From assembly GCA_008012315.1 (NCBI GenBank), contig SSEL01000007.1, forward strand, positions 62,001 to 126,000: 64,000 nucleotides of DNA. The letters run 5' to 3'. The notes beneath the pieces are model-generated. The model made no database searches and was not told the origin of the DNA. It saw only the letters and a list, made by a program, of their open reading frames with translations. Below, piece by piece: positions 32,661 to 43,000 of this stretch. The position numbers were made by a program, and so were the translations under genes. The stretch's first letter is position 1. Every line of letters begins with the position of its first letter. This stretch comes from Rhodospirillaceae bacterium. Its GTDB lineage: Bacteria > Pseudomonadota > Alphaproteobacteria > Dongiales > Dongiaceae.

Positions 32661-35075
32661 TCAGCCATGTTCCTGCGGTACGTGGGGCCACTTCCAATTA
32701 CGGACCTCTGGCATATCTACGCCGTATAAGGCGATATGACGCTTATGCTCGGAAATCTTATTGTTCATCGTAAGCTTGGCATAGGCGACCCTCTCGCCGA
32801 GTTTAGGCACTCGGTCGATGACGTCAGCGGCAAGGTGAAAGCGGTCCAATCGGTTTCGCACGACCATGTCAAACGGTGTGGTTGTTGAGCCTTCCTCCAT
32901 AAAGCCATGCACATGCATGTTCTCATGATTACGGCGTTTATAGACCAGGCGGTGGATCAGCGATGGGTATCCATGATAGGCGAAGATAACCGGCTTGTCG
33001 GTTGAGAAAAGTGCATCAAAATCTTCATCCGTCAGGCCGTGTGGATGCTGTTCCTTCGGAACAAGCGTCATCAGGTCAACAACGTTGACGACACGTATTT
33101 TGAGATCGGGTATATGCTGGCGCAGCAGATCGACGGCTGCGAGTGTTTCCATTGTGGGAACATCTCCGGCACAGGCCATGACGACATCTGGATCGCCGCC
33201 GCGGTCGGTACTCGCCCAATCCCAGATACCGCTGCCCTGATGGCAATGCTGGATGGCAGAGTTCATGTCGAGCCATTGCGGCGCAGACTGTTTTCCAGCA
33301 ACGATGACATTGATCCGGTCCCAGCTGCGCAGGCAATGATCTGTCACCCATAACAAGGTATTGGCGTCGGGCGGAAAATAAATGCGGACGATATCTGCTT
33401 TCTTGTTGGCGACGTGGTCAACGAAGCCGGGATCCTGATGGCTGAAGCCATTATGGTCTTGGCGCCACACATGCGAGGTCAAAAGATAGTTCAAGGAGGC
33501 GATGGGGCGGCGCCACGGGATTTCACGGGATGCCTTCAACCATTTTGCATGTTGATTGAACATGGAGTCGACGATGTGGATGAAGGCTTCATAACATGAA
33601 AACAGGCCGTGCCTGCCGGTGAGGAGATAACCTTCCAGCCAGCCTTGGCATGTATGCTCGCTGAGGATCTCCATCACACGACCGTCTGGTGACAAATGAT
33701 CATCTTCCGAGGTCATCTCGGCATTCCACGTGCGATCGGTGGCCTCAAAAATGGCTTGCAGCCTGTTGGACGCAGTTTCATCCGGGCCAAAAACCCGGAA
33801 GTTGCGGGTCCTTGCATTCTCACGCATGACGTCCCTGAGGAAGGCGCCCATGATTCTCGTCGCTTCGGCGGTAATCTTGCCGGGTTCTGGAACGGCCACC
33901 GCATAAGCGGCAAAGTCCGGCAATCTCAAAGAGCGCCTCAGCGTGCCGCCATTCGCGTGTGGGTTGGCGCTCATCCGTTGATCACCCTCCGGTGCCAAGG
34001 CTGCTATCTCAGGTTTCAAACAACCTGAGGTGTCGAAAAGCTCTGACGGCCGATAGCTTCGCATCCATTCTTCAAGTATGCGGAGGTGCTCCGGCTTGGA
34101 CATGTCGCTAAACGGCACCTGGTGGGACCGCCAGGATCCCTCGCTCATCTGCCCGTCGACGATCTTCGGACCGGTCCAGCCTTTAGGGCTTCGGAGCACA
34201 ATCATCGGCCAGGCCGGACGTTTATTTCGTCCGCCATGGCGCGCCAGATTCTGGATCGCATGAATGTCCGCGATCGCTCTGTCCAATGCCGCGGCCATCT
34301 TCTGATGCATGACCTGCGGATCTTCTCCTTCCACCAGAATGGGATCATGTCCATAACCTCGCATCAGCGAGACGAGCTCATCGCTGCTTATGCGCGCGAG
34401 CACTGTCGGATTGGCGATCTTAAAGCCATTCAAATGCAGGACCGGCAGTACCGCGCCGTCCGTCTTCGGGTTCAGAAATTTGTTTCCATGCCAGGAGGTG
34501 GCGAGCGGCCCTGTTTCGGCTTCGCCATCGCCAATGACGCAAGCGACGATTAGGTCGGGATTGTCGAACGCGGCGCCATAAGCGTGGGCGAGCGAATAGC
34601 CAAGCTCGCCACCTTCGTGGATTGATCCTGGCGTGTCGGGAGAGGCGTGGCTGGGTATGCCGCCGGGGAAGGAGAACTGACGGAAAAGCCGCTTTAACCC
34701 TTCCGCGTCCTGTGAAACGTCGGGATAGGTTTCGCTATAAGTGCCTTCGAGCCAGGTATTTGCAACGACACCTGGCGCGCCATGGCCGGGACCGGCAATG
34801 AAAAGCATATTCAAATCATGCGCTTTTATGACACGATTGAGATGGACGTAGATGAAGTTGAGGCCCGGTGTAGTGCCCCAATGGCCGAGCAACCGTGGTT
34901 TGACATGTTCGGTTTTGAGGGGTTCTTGTAGCAATGGATTGTCGAGGAGATAGATCTGCCCAACCGAGAGATAATTTGCAGCGCGCCACCAGGCACCTAT
35001 CAGTCGTTCTTGCTCGCAGGATAGGGTTACTTCCTGGCTCGCATTCCGATCGGAAGATGACTGTCCGGTTTCCAT
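32661..35075 (-). CDS. xfp: Phosphoketolase (xylulose-5-P/fructose-6-P)
   Basis: An 804-residue thiamine-diphosphate enzyme of normal family length. It cleaves xylulose 5-phosphate (and often fructose 6-phosphate) with phosphate to acetyl phosphate plus a sugar phosphate. Diagnostic segments are [60 protein letters not shown], the ThDP-binding [20 protein letters not shown] and [20 protein letters not shown]. It is alone, divergent from the decayed region downstream of 35.1 kb. Phosphoketolase with dehydrogenase, Usp and P-ATPase genes is a recurrent hypoxia or acid-stress set in proteobacteria. It would yield acetyl phosphate without NADH, useful when respiration is limited. Confidence 0.96.
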   Translation of the reverse strand: METGQSSSDRNASQEVTLSCEQERLIGAWWRAANYLSVGQIYLLDNPLLQEPLKTEHVKPRLLGHWGTTPGLNFIYVHLNRVIKAHDLNMLFIAGPGHGAPGVVANTWLEGTYSETYPDVSQDAEGLKRLFRQFSFPGGIPSHASPDTPGSIHEGGELGYSLAHAYGAAFDNPDLIVACVIGDGEAETGPLATSWHGNKFLNPKTDGAVLPVLHLNGFKIANPTVLARISSDELVSLMRGYGHDPILVEGEDPQVMHQKMAAALDRAIADIHAIQNLARHGGRNKRPAWPMIVLRSPKGWTGPKIVDGQMSEGSWRSHQVPFSDMSKPEHLRILEEWMRSYRPSELFDTSGCLKPEIAALAPEGDQRMSANPHANGGTLRRSLRLPDFAAYAVAVPEPGKITAEATRIMGAFLRDVMRENARTRNFRVFGPDETASNRLQAIFEATDRTWNAEMTSEDDHLSPDGRVMEILSEHTCQGWLEGYLLTGRHGLFSCYEAFIHIVDSMFNQHAKWLKASREIPWRRPIASLNYLLTSHVWRQDHNGFSHQDPGFVDHVANKKADIVRIYFPPDANTLLWVTDHCLRSWDRINVIVAGKQSAPQWLDMNSAIQHCHQGSGIWDWASTDRGGDPDVVMACAGDVPTMETLAAVDLLRQHIPDLKIRVVNVVDLMTLVPKEQHPHGLTDEDFDALFSTDKPVIFAYHGYPSLIHRLVYKRRNHENMHVHGFMEEGSTTTPFDMVVRNRLDRFHLAADVIDRVPKLGERVAYAKLTMNNKISEHKRHIALYGVDMPEVRNWKWPHVPQEHG

Positions 35076-35979
35076 GCTGCTGCCTCTCGCCTGTATCGAT
35101 TGAATGGAACGTTACTCGTCGATTGCGATTACCGGCTTGCTTTCGGCCCTGAAGCATCGCGTTATGAGAAACAATGGGCGACGGTAAAACACGCCCGATC
35201 ATTGGTTGTTCCAATTGAAACGGAATACGGAAGAAATCGCCGTGGGCAGCCAGTATGACGAGGTTGACCGCCGGCTGGAACAGGCCAACTCTCCGAAGCC
35301 TTCATTTGGTATTATTGCATTTTTGACGCCACGCCGCTTTGGCCAAGATGTTGGAAATCTCGAACACAGCCTCAGCTCTCGGGTTTGTCGCGCGCACCGG
35401 CGCCCTGCATTCTGCCACTCGTACCAGGCTACATGTCCCAGCCCGTGGGAAGCCGCCTTTTCACACTTCTCCTGAGCACCCGGTTCGTCCTCGGCTTCTC
35501 CACCGTGGCGGCAGACCGTTCGGCGCTTTCGTCCTTGGCCTGGCCTTCGGCTGGACGCTCTGCATCGGGCCGGTGCTTGGCGCTATCCTCACCGTTAGCG
35601 CGCTGTCCTCGACGGCCTCAAGGCCATGCTAGTGGCATTGACATTGCTTCTTGTTGTGAAGCGTCATGCAATAACATACTACCCGGATTACCCGATGGAG
35701 GCGGGCCACTCTCCTCCATGCATCTTCGCGCCGCCTCACCGATATGTAGGCTGAGTCCGCGCGAGGCGACCTTTTGATAGAAATCCAGCGTTAAGTCGAC
35801 CCGGCGGTCGATTCCAATTTACACAATCCTCCTCGCCTTGGTAGTCCGGATTGGGTTTTGCTTGGGCCAATGCTGTTGCTGCAGACCGGCTCGTGACGCG
35901 ATGCGCTGGACCGAGGCTGCGGTGAGCGTATACTCGCCACGAACGGAAGGCAAAGTGCCTCAACTCGCAACGGGCAACG
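35076..35979. other. Long non-coding/decayed stretch between xfp and the GlxA-type regulator
   Basis: About 900 bases. The only recognisable content is the CcdA-like fragment at 35510-35612. The first 140 bases should hold the phosphoketolase promoter, but I find no convincing anaerobox there. From 35640 to 35979 nothing is identifiable; the final 60 bases must contain the regulator's promoter and ribosome site. Confidence 0.5.
35510..35612 (+). pseudogene. CcdA-like cytochrome c biogenesis membrane fragment
   Basis: About 33 codons reading GAFVLGLAFGWTLCIGPVLG followed by AILTVSA. This matches the redox-active transmembrane segment of CcdA/DsbD-type proteins (GWTPC-IGPVLG), except that the conserved Pro before the active Cys is Leu. 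No start, no second Cys-containing half. A relic. Confidence 0.6.
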
Positions 35980-36987
35980 ATGGTAGAGCCGCTCTCGATC
36001 ACCAAACTCTCCGAGGCTGAGCGGCCGATCAAGATCGGCTTTCTGCTCATCCCTGACTACCCACTGATGACCTTCTCAACGGCTCTTGATTCCCTGCGTC
36101 AGGGCAATCGACTCGCGAAACGCACTGTATTTGAGTGGCATTTGATTTCCGCCGACGGTAAAGAAGCAAGATCGAGCAGTGGAATCGCCTTGCCCACGAC
36201 GGCGCGGGTAGGCGACGTCGGACGCCTTGATGTCATCATCGTCTGTGCCGGTATCAATTACCGTCGGAGCTATAGTTCCGGTCTTTTCGCCTGGCTGCGG
36301 AGGATATTTGCGGAAGGCTGCGTGCTTGGCGCGGTCAGTACCGGTGCCTTTTATCTTGCCAAGGCCGGGCTACTGAATGGCAAGAGATGCGCCGTGCACT
36401 GGGAATCGCTGGCAAGCTTTCGCAAGGAATTCCCGAAATGCCTAGCGACGGATGACATCTTCTCCGTTGATGGCAGGTTTCTGACATCATCCGGCGGTAC
36501 GGCGACGCTCGATATGATGCTTTATCTGATATCCGCGATCGAAGACCGGGAACTGGCTTCGAAAATCTCTGACCAGTTCAACCATCCGCGCATCCGGCGC
36601 CATGATGACGCACAGCGGATGCAGCCCGAACAACGCTTCGGCATCCGCAACGCGAAGCTCGGCTTCGTTATCCGCCGCATGGAAAGCAGCCTTTTTTCGC
36701 CGATCGAGATCACGGATCTTGCCGACAGCGTCAAACTTTCAGCCCGTCAGCTCGAGCGCCTGTTTCGCGCCAACTTGAAGAAGACGCCGTCGCGCTTCTA
36801 CCTGGAATTGCGCATGACCCGTGCGAAAGAACTCCTGCTTGATACCGACCTCTCTGTCGCGGAAGTCGCGGAAGTTTGCGGCTATGAATCGCCATCTCAT
36901 TTCAGCCGCTTCTACCGGCAGCATTTCGGTGAAACGCCGGCTGAAACCCGCAAGGCCGATACTCGCAGCCGCGTCCTGATGGCCTAG
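35980..36987 (+). CDS. GlxA family (DJ-1/PfpI-AraC) transcriptional regulator
   Basis: A 335-residue regulator with an N-terminal DJ-1/PfpI-like domain (about 17-190: IGFLLIPDYPLMTFSTALDS, LDVIIVCAGINY, LGAVSTGAFYLAKAGLL) and a C-terminal AraC helix-turn-helix pair (about 225-320: ITDLADSVKLSARQLERLFR; VAEVAEVCGYESPSHFSRFY). The nucleophile-elbow position has Ser/Thr rather than Cys, so the domain is a sensor, not an enzyme. Members of this group (GbdR, ArgR, CdhR types) activate uptake and catabolism of amino acids, betaines or carnitine. It precedes the importer/ring-opening cluster by 260 bases on the same strand and is its likely regulator. Confidence 0.9.
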   Translation: MVEPLSITKLSEAERPIKIGFLLIPDYPLMTFSTALDSLRQGNRLAKRTVFEWHLISADGKEARSSSGIALPTTARVGDVGRLDVIIVCAGINYRRSYSSGLFAWLRRIFAEGCVLGAVSTGAFYLAKAGLLNGKRCAVHWESLASFRKEFPKCLATDDIFSVDGRFLTSSGGTATLDMMLYLISAIEDRELASKISDQFNHPRIRRHDDAQRMQPEQRFGIRNAKLGFVIRRMESSLFSPIEITDLADSVKLSARQLERLFRANLKKTPSRFYLELRMTRAKELLLDTDLSVAEVAEVCGYESPSHFSRFYRQHFGETPAETRKADTRSRVLMA

Positions 36988-37249
36988 GTCGGCGACGCCA
37001 TAGAAGCGCGCATCGATACGGAATCTGAACAGGTACCTCCTATTCAGGCGCAATTCTGCATTCTGAATCGAATGTCGTTTGACGCATATTAGATGTCGGG
37101 TCGGTGAGTTACATACGCCGGCATGCCACCGTAGCTTTTGACCTGCCACGGCCTTTTGGGGAGGCCGCGAGCACAGCAAAAAGGTCCGATCGATAACGGG
37201 CTGCTGGAAGCAAACCAACGGCCAGACAAAGACCTGGGAGGGTCATCCT

Positions 37250-38920
37250 ATGGAAGAGTATCCACATCCGAAAATCCCGGCGCTGGTAGACGACTTCAAG
37301 AGCGAGAAACTCGGGCGCCGTGAGTTTCTGCGCTTCGCCACGCTGCTCGGCCTATCTGCCTCGGCTGCCTATTCGATCGCCGGTATAGCAATGCCGATGG
37401 GCGCCAAGGCAGATGACATGCCAAAGGGCGGCAATCTGCGCATCGGCATGCGTTGCATGGAGATCAAGGATCCCCACCTTGCGGACTTCGCCGAGCGGTC
37501 AAATGTCATTCGCCAGGTCTGCGAATACCTGACATTCACAGATCGCAATAACATCACGCACCCCTATCTTCTTGAGAAGTGGGAAGCCAGCGACGACCTC
37601 AAGACATGGATATTACATGTTCGCAAGGATGTGAAATGGCATAAGGGAAAGCCGCTGACCGCTGACGATGTGGTCTGGAACCTAAAGCGGGTTTGCGATC
37701 CGGCGATTGGCTCCTCGATGCTGGGCCTCTTCACGGGTTATCTGGTCGAGGAATATGATACCGGCGAAAAAGATAGCGCCGGTAATGCTAAGAAATCGAG
37801 CCGGTTGTGGTCGGATAAGGCGATCGAAAAGGTTGATGACTATACCGTCCGACTGAACTGCTCGTCGCCCCAGATCGCCGTTCCAGAGCATCTCTTCCAT
37901 TATCCGATGTTCATCCTCGATCCAGAGGAGAAGGGTTCATTTGGCCCGGGCGCCAACGGGACCGGACCCTTCGAAATGACGGAATTCACCGTCGGCAAGA
38001 ATGCGAAATACAAGGCACGGACTGACTATTGGGGGACCGGGCCCTATCTCGACACCTTCGAATTCGTCGATCTCGGCGACAATCCTGGCGCCGGTATCGC
38101 GGCGGTTGCCTCGAAGCAAGTCGACGGCCTCTCTGAGGCGGATGCCGTTCAGATCAACTCCATGAAGAACTTCCCCCATGTCGCCGTCTACAAGGTGGAG
38201 ACGACGCAGACGATCGTCGCCCGGATGCATCCCGACAATGATCTCTTCAAGGATAAGCGTGTCCGCCAGGCGATGCGCTTCGCCATCGACCGCGAAAAGG
38301 TGATTCAGACGTCTCTCCTTGGAGCCGGGACGCCTGCCGAGGATCACCACGTGGCACCTTCGCACCCGGAATATGCGGCTTTGCCCAAATATCCGCGGGA
38401 TATTGAAAAAGCGAAGAAGCTGCTGGCCGATGCCGGTTTCCCCGATGGCTTTGAGACTGATATGGTGACCCGGCCGGACCCTATCTGGGAGCTCAATACT
38501 GCCCAGGTTCTGGCCGAGCAATTCAAGGATATCGGCGTTAAGGTCAATATCAAATCATTGCCCAGCGCCCAATACTGGGAAGTCTGGACCAAAGCGCCAT
38601 TCAGTCTGACGGCCTGGGGTCACCGACCGCTGGCGGTGATGACTCTGTCGCTCGCCTATCGTTCGAATGCCGCGTGGAACGAGTCAAATTACTCGAACCC
38701 GGAATTTGACAAACTGCTGACGGAAGCCGAGGGCATCCTGGATCCCAAACAACGCAGCGTGGTAATGGCGAAGATCGAAGGCATCATGCAGGATGACGGA
38801 CCGATCGTGCAGCCCTTCTGGCGCATCTTCTCCACCGTCATAGATAAAAAGGTGAAGGGCTTCGAGCTGCATCCTTCTCAATACATCTTCGCTCATCAAT
38901 ACGCGATCGTTCAGGCGTAA
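37250..38920 (+). CDS. ABC transporter substrate-binding protein, peptide (SBP_bac_5) class
   Basis: A 556-residue extracytoplasmic solute-binding protein of the oligopeptide/nickel family. A twin-arginine-like leader is seen at residues 23-46 (GRREFLRFATLLGLSASAA), suggesting export in folded form. Family segments include LLEKWEASDDLKTWILHVRK, DVKWHKGKPLTADDVVWNLK, the KDKRVRQAMRFAIDREKVI hinge and YWEVWTKAPFSLTAWGHRPL. Strong SD GGGAGGG precedes ATG 37250. Peptide-class binding proteins of this size also carry opines, glutathione, hydantoins and sugar oligomers, so the cyclic-amide enzymes downstream are the best clue to its ligand. First gene of the operon. Confidence 0.93.
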   Translation: MEEYPHPKIPALVDDFKSEKLGRREFLRFATLLGLSASAAYSIAGIAMPMGAKADDMPKGGNLRIGMRCMEIKDPHLADFAERSNVIRQVCEYLTFTDRNNITHPYLLEKWEASDDLKTWILHVRKDVKWHKGKPLTADDVVWNLKRVCDPAIGSSMLGLFTGYLVEEYDTGEKDSAGNAKKSSRLWSDKAIEKVDDYTVRLNCSSPQIAVPEHLFHYPMFILDPEEKGSFGPGANGTGPFEMTEFTVGKNAKYKARTDYWGTGPYLDTFEFVDLGDNPGAGIAAVASKQVDGLSEADAVQINSMKNFPHVAVYKVETTQTIVARMHPDNDLFKDKRVRQAMRFAIDREKVIQTSLLGAGTPAEDHHVAPSHPEYAALPKYPRDIEKAKKLLADAGFPDGFETDMVTRPDPIWELNTAQVLAEQFKDIGVKVNIKSLPSAQYWEVWTKAPFSLTAWGHRPLAVMTLSLAYRSNAAWNESNYSNPEFDKLLTEAEGILDPKQRSVVMAKIEGIMQDDGPIVQPFWRIFSTVIDKKVKGFELHPSQYIFAHQYAIVQA

Positions 38921-38988
38921 GGACCCGAGCCTCCCCGTCCGTCCACGTGATGGATGGGGAAAACTTAGCCCGGCGGGAATGGAATCCC

Positions 38989-40002
38989 ATGACGCGATTT
39001 CTATGCAAGCGGCTGATCATGATGATGGTAACGATGCTATGCGCATCGTTCCTGGTCTTTGCCGTCTGCGAGTTTTCACCGGGTAGCGTCGCCCGCAAGT
39101 CCCTTGGGCCCTTCGCGACCCAGCAGCAGGTGGACCTGCTATCCAAAAAGCTTCGCGCGACGGATCCGCTGCCAGTCCGCTACTCGCGCTGGCTTGGCGT
39201 GTTGCTCGGACTCATCCCAGATCCCTTGCAAGCGCCTGACAGCGGCCTCAATTTCAACGATCCACGCGGTGCGCAGTATTTCGGGAATTTCGGCTATTCG
39301 ACCCTCAACAAACTGCCCGTCAATGATGTGATCTGGAACCGGCTCAAGAATACGGCAGTGCTGGCCGGGCTCGCCTTTGCGTTGATCGTGCCCCTGTCGA
39401 TTATCTTCGGGATCCTATCCGGCCTGAAGGAGGGCGGAGCGCTCGACCGGTTTCTGTCGGTCATCTGCATCACCTTCACCTCGATACCGGAATTCGCCTC
39501 GGGTGTTTTCCTCGTCACCCTCTTTGTCATCCTTTGGCCGCTTCTCCCCGGCACCAGCCAGTTAGATCCCGGCAGCGGATGGTCGATCCCCTCCCAGCTC
39601 GTGCTGCCGGTGGCTGTGCTCGTCATCTATGATTTTGGCTATGTCGCCCGCATGATCCGCGTTTCGATGATCGGCGTGATGGAACGTCCCTTCATCCGCA
39701 CGGCCGTCCTGAAGGGCATGAATACGCGTCAGGTGATCTTCGGGCATGCGTTGCGGAATGCCATGATCGCACCCTTCACGGTCCTTCTCCTGCAGATCAA
39801 TTTCCTGGTCAGCGGTGTCGTCGTCACGGAACTGGTCTTCGCCTATCCAGGATTCGGCCGCCTGCTACTGGATGCAAGCCTGTTCGGCGATATTGCCACT
39901 TTGGAAGCGGCCACTCTGGTGACGGTCGCCATTGCCGTGACCACGCAGCTCGTAGGAGACCTGGGCTACATGCTGCTCGATCCCCGAATCAGGGTGAAGT
40001 GA
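38989..40002 (+). CDS. ABC transporter permease, DppB type
   Basis: A 337-residue inner-membrane permease. It begins TRFLCKRLIMMMVTMLCASF, the standard DppB first helix. It has a long periplasmic loop after helix 1 (about residues 40-115) and a C-terminal core of five helices with an EAA-like loop, RTAVLKGMNTRQVIFGHALR. An in-frame ATG at 38947 exists, but 38989 better fits the family start. It pairs with the DppC-type permease 8 bases downstream to form the heterodimeric channel. Confidence 0.92.
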   Translation: MTRFLCKRLIMMMVTMLCASFLVFAVCEFSPGSVARKSLGPFATQQQVDLLSKKLRATDPLPVRYSRWLGVLLGLIPDPLQAPDSGLNFNDPRGAQYFGNFGYSTLNKLPVNDVIWNRLKNTAVLAGLAFALIVPLSIIFGILSGLKEGGALDRFLSVICITFTSIPEFASGVFLVTLFVILWPLLPGTSQLDPGSGWSIPSQLVLPVAVLVIYDFGYVARMIRVSMIGVMERPFIRTAVLKGMNTRQVIFGHALRNAMIAPFTVLLLQINFLVSGVVVTELVFAYPGFGRLLLDASLFGDIATLEAATLVTVAIAVTTQLVGDLGYMLLDPRIRVK

Positions 40003-40010
40003 GGTAATCC

Positions 40011-40880
40011 ATGGCCCTCGAAGGCACCGCGCCCCTGATGAATGTTGCAAAGCGGCCCGCCCGCGCGAAATGGCGGCGCATTTTCCGCTCGAAGACGGCT
40101 TTGGTTGGCCTGTTTCTCGTCAGCTTCTGGGTCGTGCTGGCAGTACTGGCACCCATCCTGCCGTTGCAATCGCCAACTAAGCCGGATGTGATGGCGATGG
40201 CCAATCCGTTTCCCTCCGCCGCCCATTGGCTGGGCGTCGATATCCTCGGCCGCGATATCCTGGCGCGGCTCATTTTCGGCGCCCGCACGGTCCTGCTGGT
40301 TGCGCCGCTCTCGGTCGCCGTGGCGATGACTGTCGGCATCTCCATGGGCATGGTCGCCGGCTATTATGGCGGCCAGGTCGATGCTGTGATCAGCCGTTTT
40401 TCCGATATCATTCTGGCTTTTCCGGTCCTTGTTCTCTACGTGGTGCTGATTGCCAATATCGGTCCCTCCGTCATCAACATCGTCATCGCGACGACCATTG
40501 CCTCGGCGCCTGGAATCGGCCGCATTACCCGTGGCCTCGTTCTCGGCCTGAAGCAGCAGGAATATGTGGCAGCGGCCAGATTGCGGGCCGAGAGTACGCT
40601 CTACATCATGCTGGTGGAATTGCTGCCGAACTGCCGCGGCATGCTGATCGTCGATGGCTGCCTGCGGATCGGCTACACCATCATCACCATCGGCATCCTC
40701 GGATTCCTTGGGCTGGGCCTGCCGCCGCCCAATCCGGATTGGGGTGGAATGGTCAAGGAAAGCACCACGGTGCTGAATGTCTGGCCCTTCATGTCGGTCG
40801 AACCGTCGATCGCCATCGTCAGCCTGGTGCTCGGCTTCAACCTGCTGGCAGATGGCCTTCGTGAGGCATGGAAACCATGA
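40011..40880 (+). CDS. ABC transporter permease, DppC type
   Basis: A 289-residue permease with the OppC-type N-terminal helix (SKTALVGLFLVSFWVVLAVL) and the motif HWLGVDILGRDILARLIFGA that marks DppC/OppC proteins. The EAA loop appears as YVAAARLRAESTLYIMLVEL, and the C-terminus reads GFNLLADGLREAWKP. The SD GAGGTAATCC is well placed before ATG 40011. Its end overlaps the fused ATPase start by 13 bases, indicating coupling. Confidence 0.93.
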   Translation: MALEGTAPLMNVAKRPARAKWRRIFRSKTALVGLFLVSFWVVLAVLAPILPLQSPTKPDVMAMANPFPSAAHWLGVDILGRDILARLIFGARTVLLVAPLSVAVAMTVGISMGMVAGYYGGQVDAVISRFSDIILAFPVLVLYVVLIANIGPSVINIVIATTIASAPGIGRITRGLVLGLKQQEYVAAARLRAESTLYIMLVELLPNCRGMLIVDGCLRIGYTIITIGILGFLGLGLPPPNPDWGGMVKESTTVLNVWPFMSVEPSIAIVSLVLGFNLLADGLREAWKP

Positions 40881-43000
40881 ACATGGAAGTACGCAACGCG
40901 CAGAGACCTGCCTCTCAGCTCGACTTATCCAATGGCATCCCTTGTACGGCTCAAGAGCCGCTGTTGCAGATCCACGATTTGCGTATCGAATTTCGTGGCA
41001 AGGACGAAACCGTCGTTGCCGTACCGGGTCTCTCGCTCGACGTTATGCGGGGAGAAAGCTACGGCCTGGTTGGTGAATCCGGCTGTGGCAAAAGCACGAC
41101 CGCCATGGCGATCCTTGGCTATCTCGGCCGAACCGGCGCCGTTACCAATGGCAGTATCCGCTTTGATGGCGAGGAACTGGTCGGTGCATCGCCGCGGCAA
41201 CTGCGAAAAGTCCGAGGCCGCCGGATCGCTATGGTTTATCAGGACCCGATGAGCGCTCTCAATCCGGTCCGCACGATCGGCGCGCAATTGGCGGAGGTCC
41301 CCCGTATTCATCTCGGCACCGGCAGAGCTCAAGCGCTCGAAATGGCGCGAGCAATGCTGCGAGATGTCCGGCTGCCGGATGCTGGTGACATGCTCAAGCG
41401 GTATCCGCATCAACTTTCCGGCGGCCAGCAGCAACGTGTCGTTATCGCCATGGCGCTACTCGCGCGACCATCCTTGTTGCTGCTCGACGAGCCCACCACC
41501 GGCCTCGACGTGACGGTGGAGGCCGCCGTTCTCGATCTTATTGCCGAATTGCGTCATCGATATCAGACCAGTCTGCTCTTCATTTCGCACAATCTCGGGC
41601 TGATTGCAGAGAGCTGCGACCGTCTCGGTATCATGTATTCGGGCGAGCTGGTGGAAGAGGGGGCGACAGGGGAGATTTTCCGCCGCCCGCGCCATCCCTA
41701 TACCCAGGGCCTCATCGCATGCATTCCGGATGTCGACAGCGACAAGCACAGCCGCAGCCTGGCGGCGATACCCGGCCATATCCCGCTCCCGCAGGAGCGA
41801 CCGCAAGGCTGCCTGTTCGGTCCGCGCTGCGACGGCTTCGTTGCCGGATCTTGTGACCGGGTTGATCTTAAGCCTGATGAAGTAGAGCCGGGTCACCAGG
41901 TGAAATGCGCTCGCTGGCGCGACTTCAGCCGCCGCGAGGAGGCAGCTGTCGTCGTCCCTGACGGTGATCGTGACGCGGGCGACGCCATATGTCTCACCAA
42001 CGTGACCAAGCTATATGGCACCAGCCGTGGTCGCAGCCTTAAGGCAAACGAGGCGGTCACCTTCAGTGTCAAGGAGGCGGAGATCGTCGCCCTGGTCGGC
42101 GAATCAGGCTGCGGCAAATCCACCCTGGCCCGCATCGTCACGGGCCTTGACCAGGCAACCTCGGGCCAAATTCGCCTAGCCGACAGGAATATTGCCGAGC
42201 TTCAGGCCCGCGCACGGCCGAAGAAATTGTTGCAGTCTGTGCAGATGATCTTCCAGAATCCGGACAGCACCCTCAACCCGTCGCATTCCGCTGCCTTCTC
42301 GATTCGGCGCTCGCTCATCAAGTTCGGAATCCGGAAAGGAAAAGCGGCAGTCGATCGCCGCGTACGCGAACTTCTCGAGATGGTGCGGCTGAACCCCGAT
42401 CTTGCCGAGCGCAAACCCGAGCAGCTCTCCGGCGGTCAGAAGCAGCGCATCGCCATCGCTCGCGCTTTCGCTGCAGATCCCAGTCTGATCGTCGCCGACG
42501 AGCCGGTTTCGGCCCTGGACGTATCCGTTCAAGCGGCGGTGGTAACCTTGTTGCTTGATATTCAGCGGGCCAACAAGACCACCATGCTTTTCATCAGTCA
42601 TGATCTGGCGCTCGTTCGGCATGTCGCCGACAAGGTCGTGGTGATGTATCTCGGCAAAGTGATGGAGCAAGGGACCGTAGCCGAGATCTTTGGCGGTGCG
42701 GCGCATCCTTATACCCAGGCATTGTTATCATCGATCCGGAGCACCGATCCCGATCGATCCAAGGCGGCGCATATTCAACTCCGGGGGGAGATGCCGAGCC
42801 CAGTCGATGTGCCGCGGGGCTGTCGTTTCGCGACCCGCTGCCACCGCAAGCTTGGCATCTGCGAGCAAGAGGCGCCACCCCTGCGGCGCCTCTCGTCGAG
42901 CCACGAGATCCTTTGCCACATTGATCCGACAGCGGGCCAGACCGTCTCCGATGGCGCCACCCGGTCTGCTGATATTACCAGAGAGCCGGCCAATGACTGA
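40868..43000 (+). CDS. Fused DppD-DppF peptide-class ABC ATPase
   Basis: A 710-residue fusion of the two ATPases that energise peptide-class importers. The first half has Walker A GESGCGKSTTAMAILGY, signature LSGGQQQRVVIAM and Walker B LLLLDEPTTGLDV. It ends in the DppD-type Cys-containing tail (CLFGPRCDGFVAGSCDRV), often an Fe-S site. The second half repeats these (GESGCGKSTLARIVTG, LSGGQKQRIAIARAF, LIVADEPVSALDV) with a similar tail (GCRFATRCHRKLGICEQEAP). A second in-frame ATG at 40877 is an alternative start. The stop overlaps the hydantoinase start. Confidence 0.94.
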   Translation: METMNMEVRNAQRPASQLDLSNGIPCTAQEPLLQIHDLRIEFRGKDETVVAVPGLSLDVMRGESYGLVGESGCGKSTTAMAILGYLGRTGAVTNGSIRFDGEELVGASPRQLRKVRGRRIAMVYQDPMSALNPVRTIGAQLAEVPRIHLGTGRAQALEMARAMLRDVRLPDAGDMLKRYPHQLSGGQQQRVVIAMALLARPSLLLLDEPTTGLDVTVEAAVLDLIAELRHRYQTSLLFISHNLGLIAESCDRLGIMYSGELVEEGATGEIFRRPRHPYTQGLIACIPDVDSDKHSRSLAAIPGHIPLPQERPQGCLFGPRCDGFVAGSCDRVDLKPDEVEPGHQVKCARWRDFSRREEAAVVVPDGDRDAGDAICLTNVTKLYGTSRGRSLKANEAVTFSVKEAEIVALVGESGCGKSTLARIVTGLDQATSGQIRLADRNIAELQARARPKKLLQSVQMIFQNPDSTLNPSHSAAFSIRRSLIKFGIRKGKAAVDRRVRELLEMVRLNPDLAERKPEQLSGGQKQRIAIARAFAADPSLIVADEPVSALDVSVQAAVVTLLLDIQRANKTTMLFISHDLALVRHVADKVVVMYLGKVMEQGTVAEIFGGAAHPYTQALLSSIRSTDPDRSKAAHIQLRGEMPSPVDVPRGCRFATRCHRKLGICEQEAPPLRRLSSSHEILCHIDPTAGQTVSDGATRSADITREPAND

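Noticed and set aside
35206..35475. Plus-strand 89-codon frame
   Set aside because: No motif, unusual composition, overlaps the area leading to the CcdA relic; treated as non-coding.
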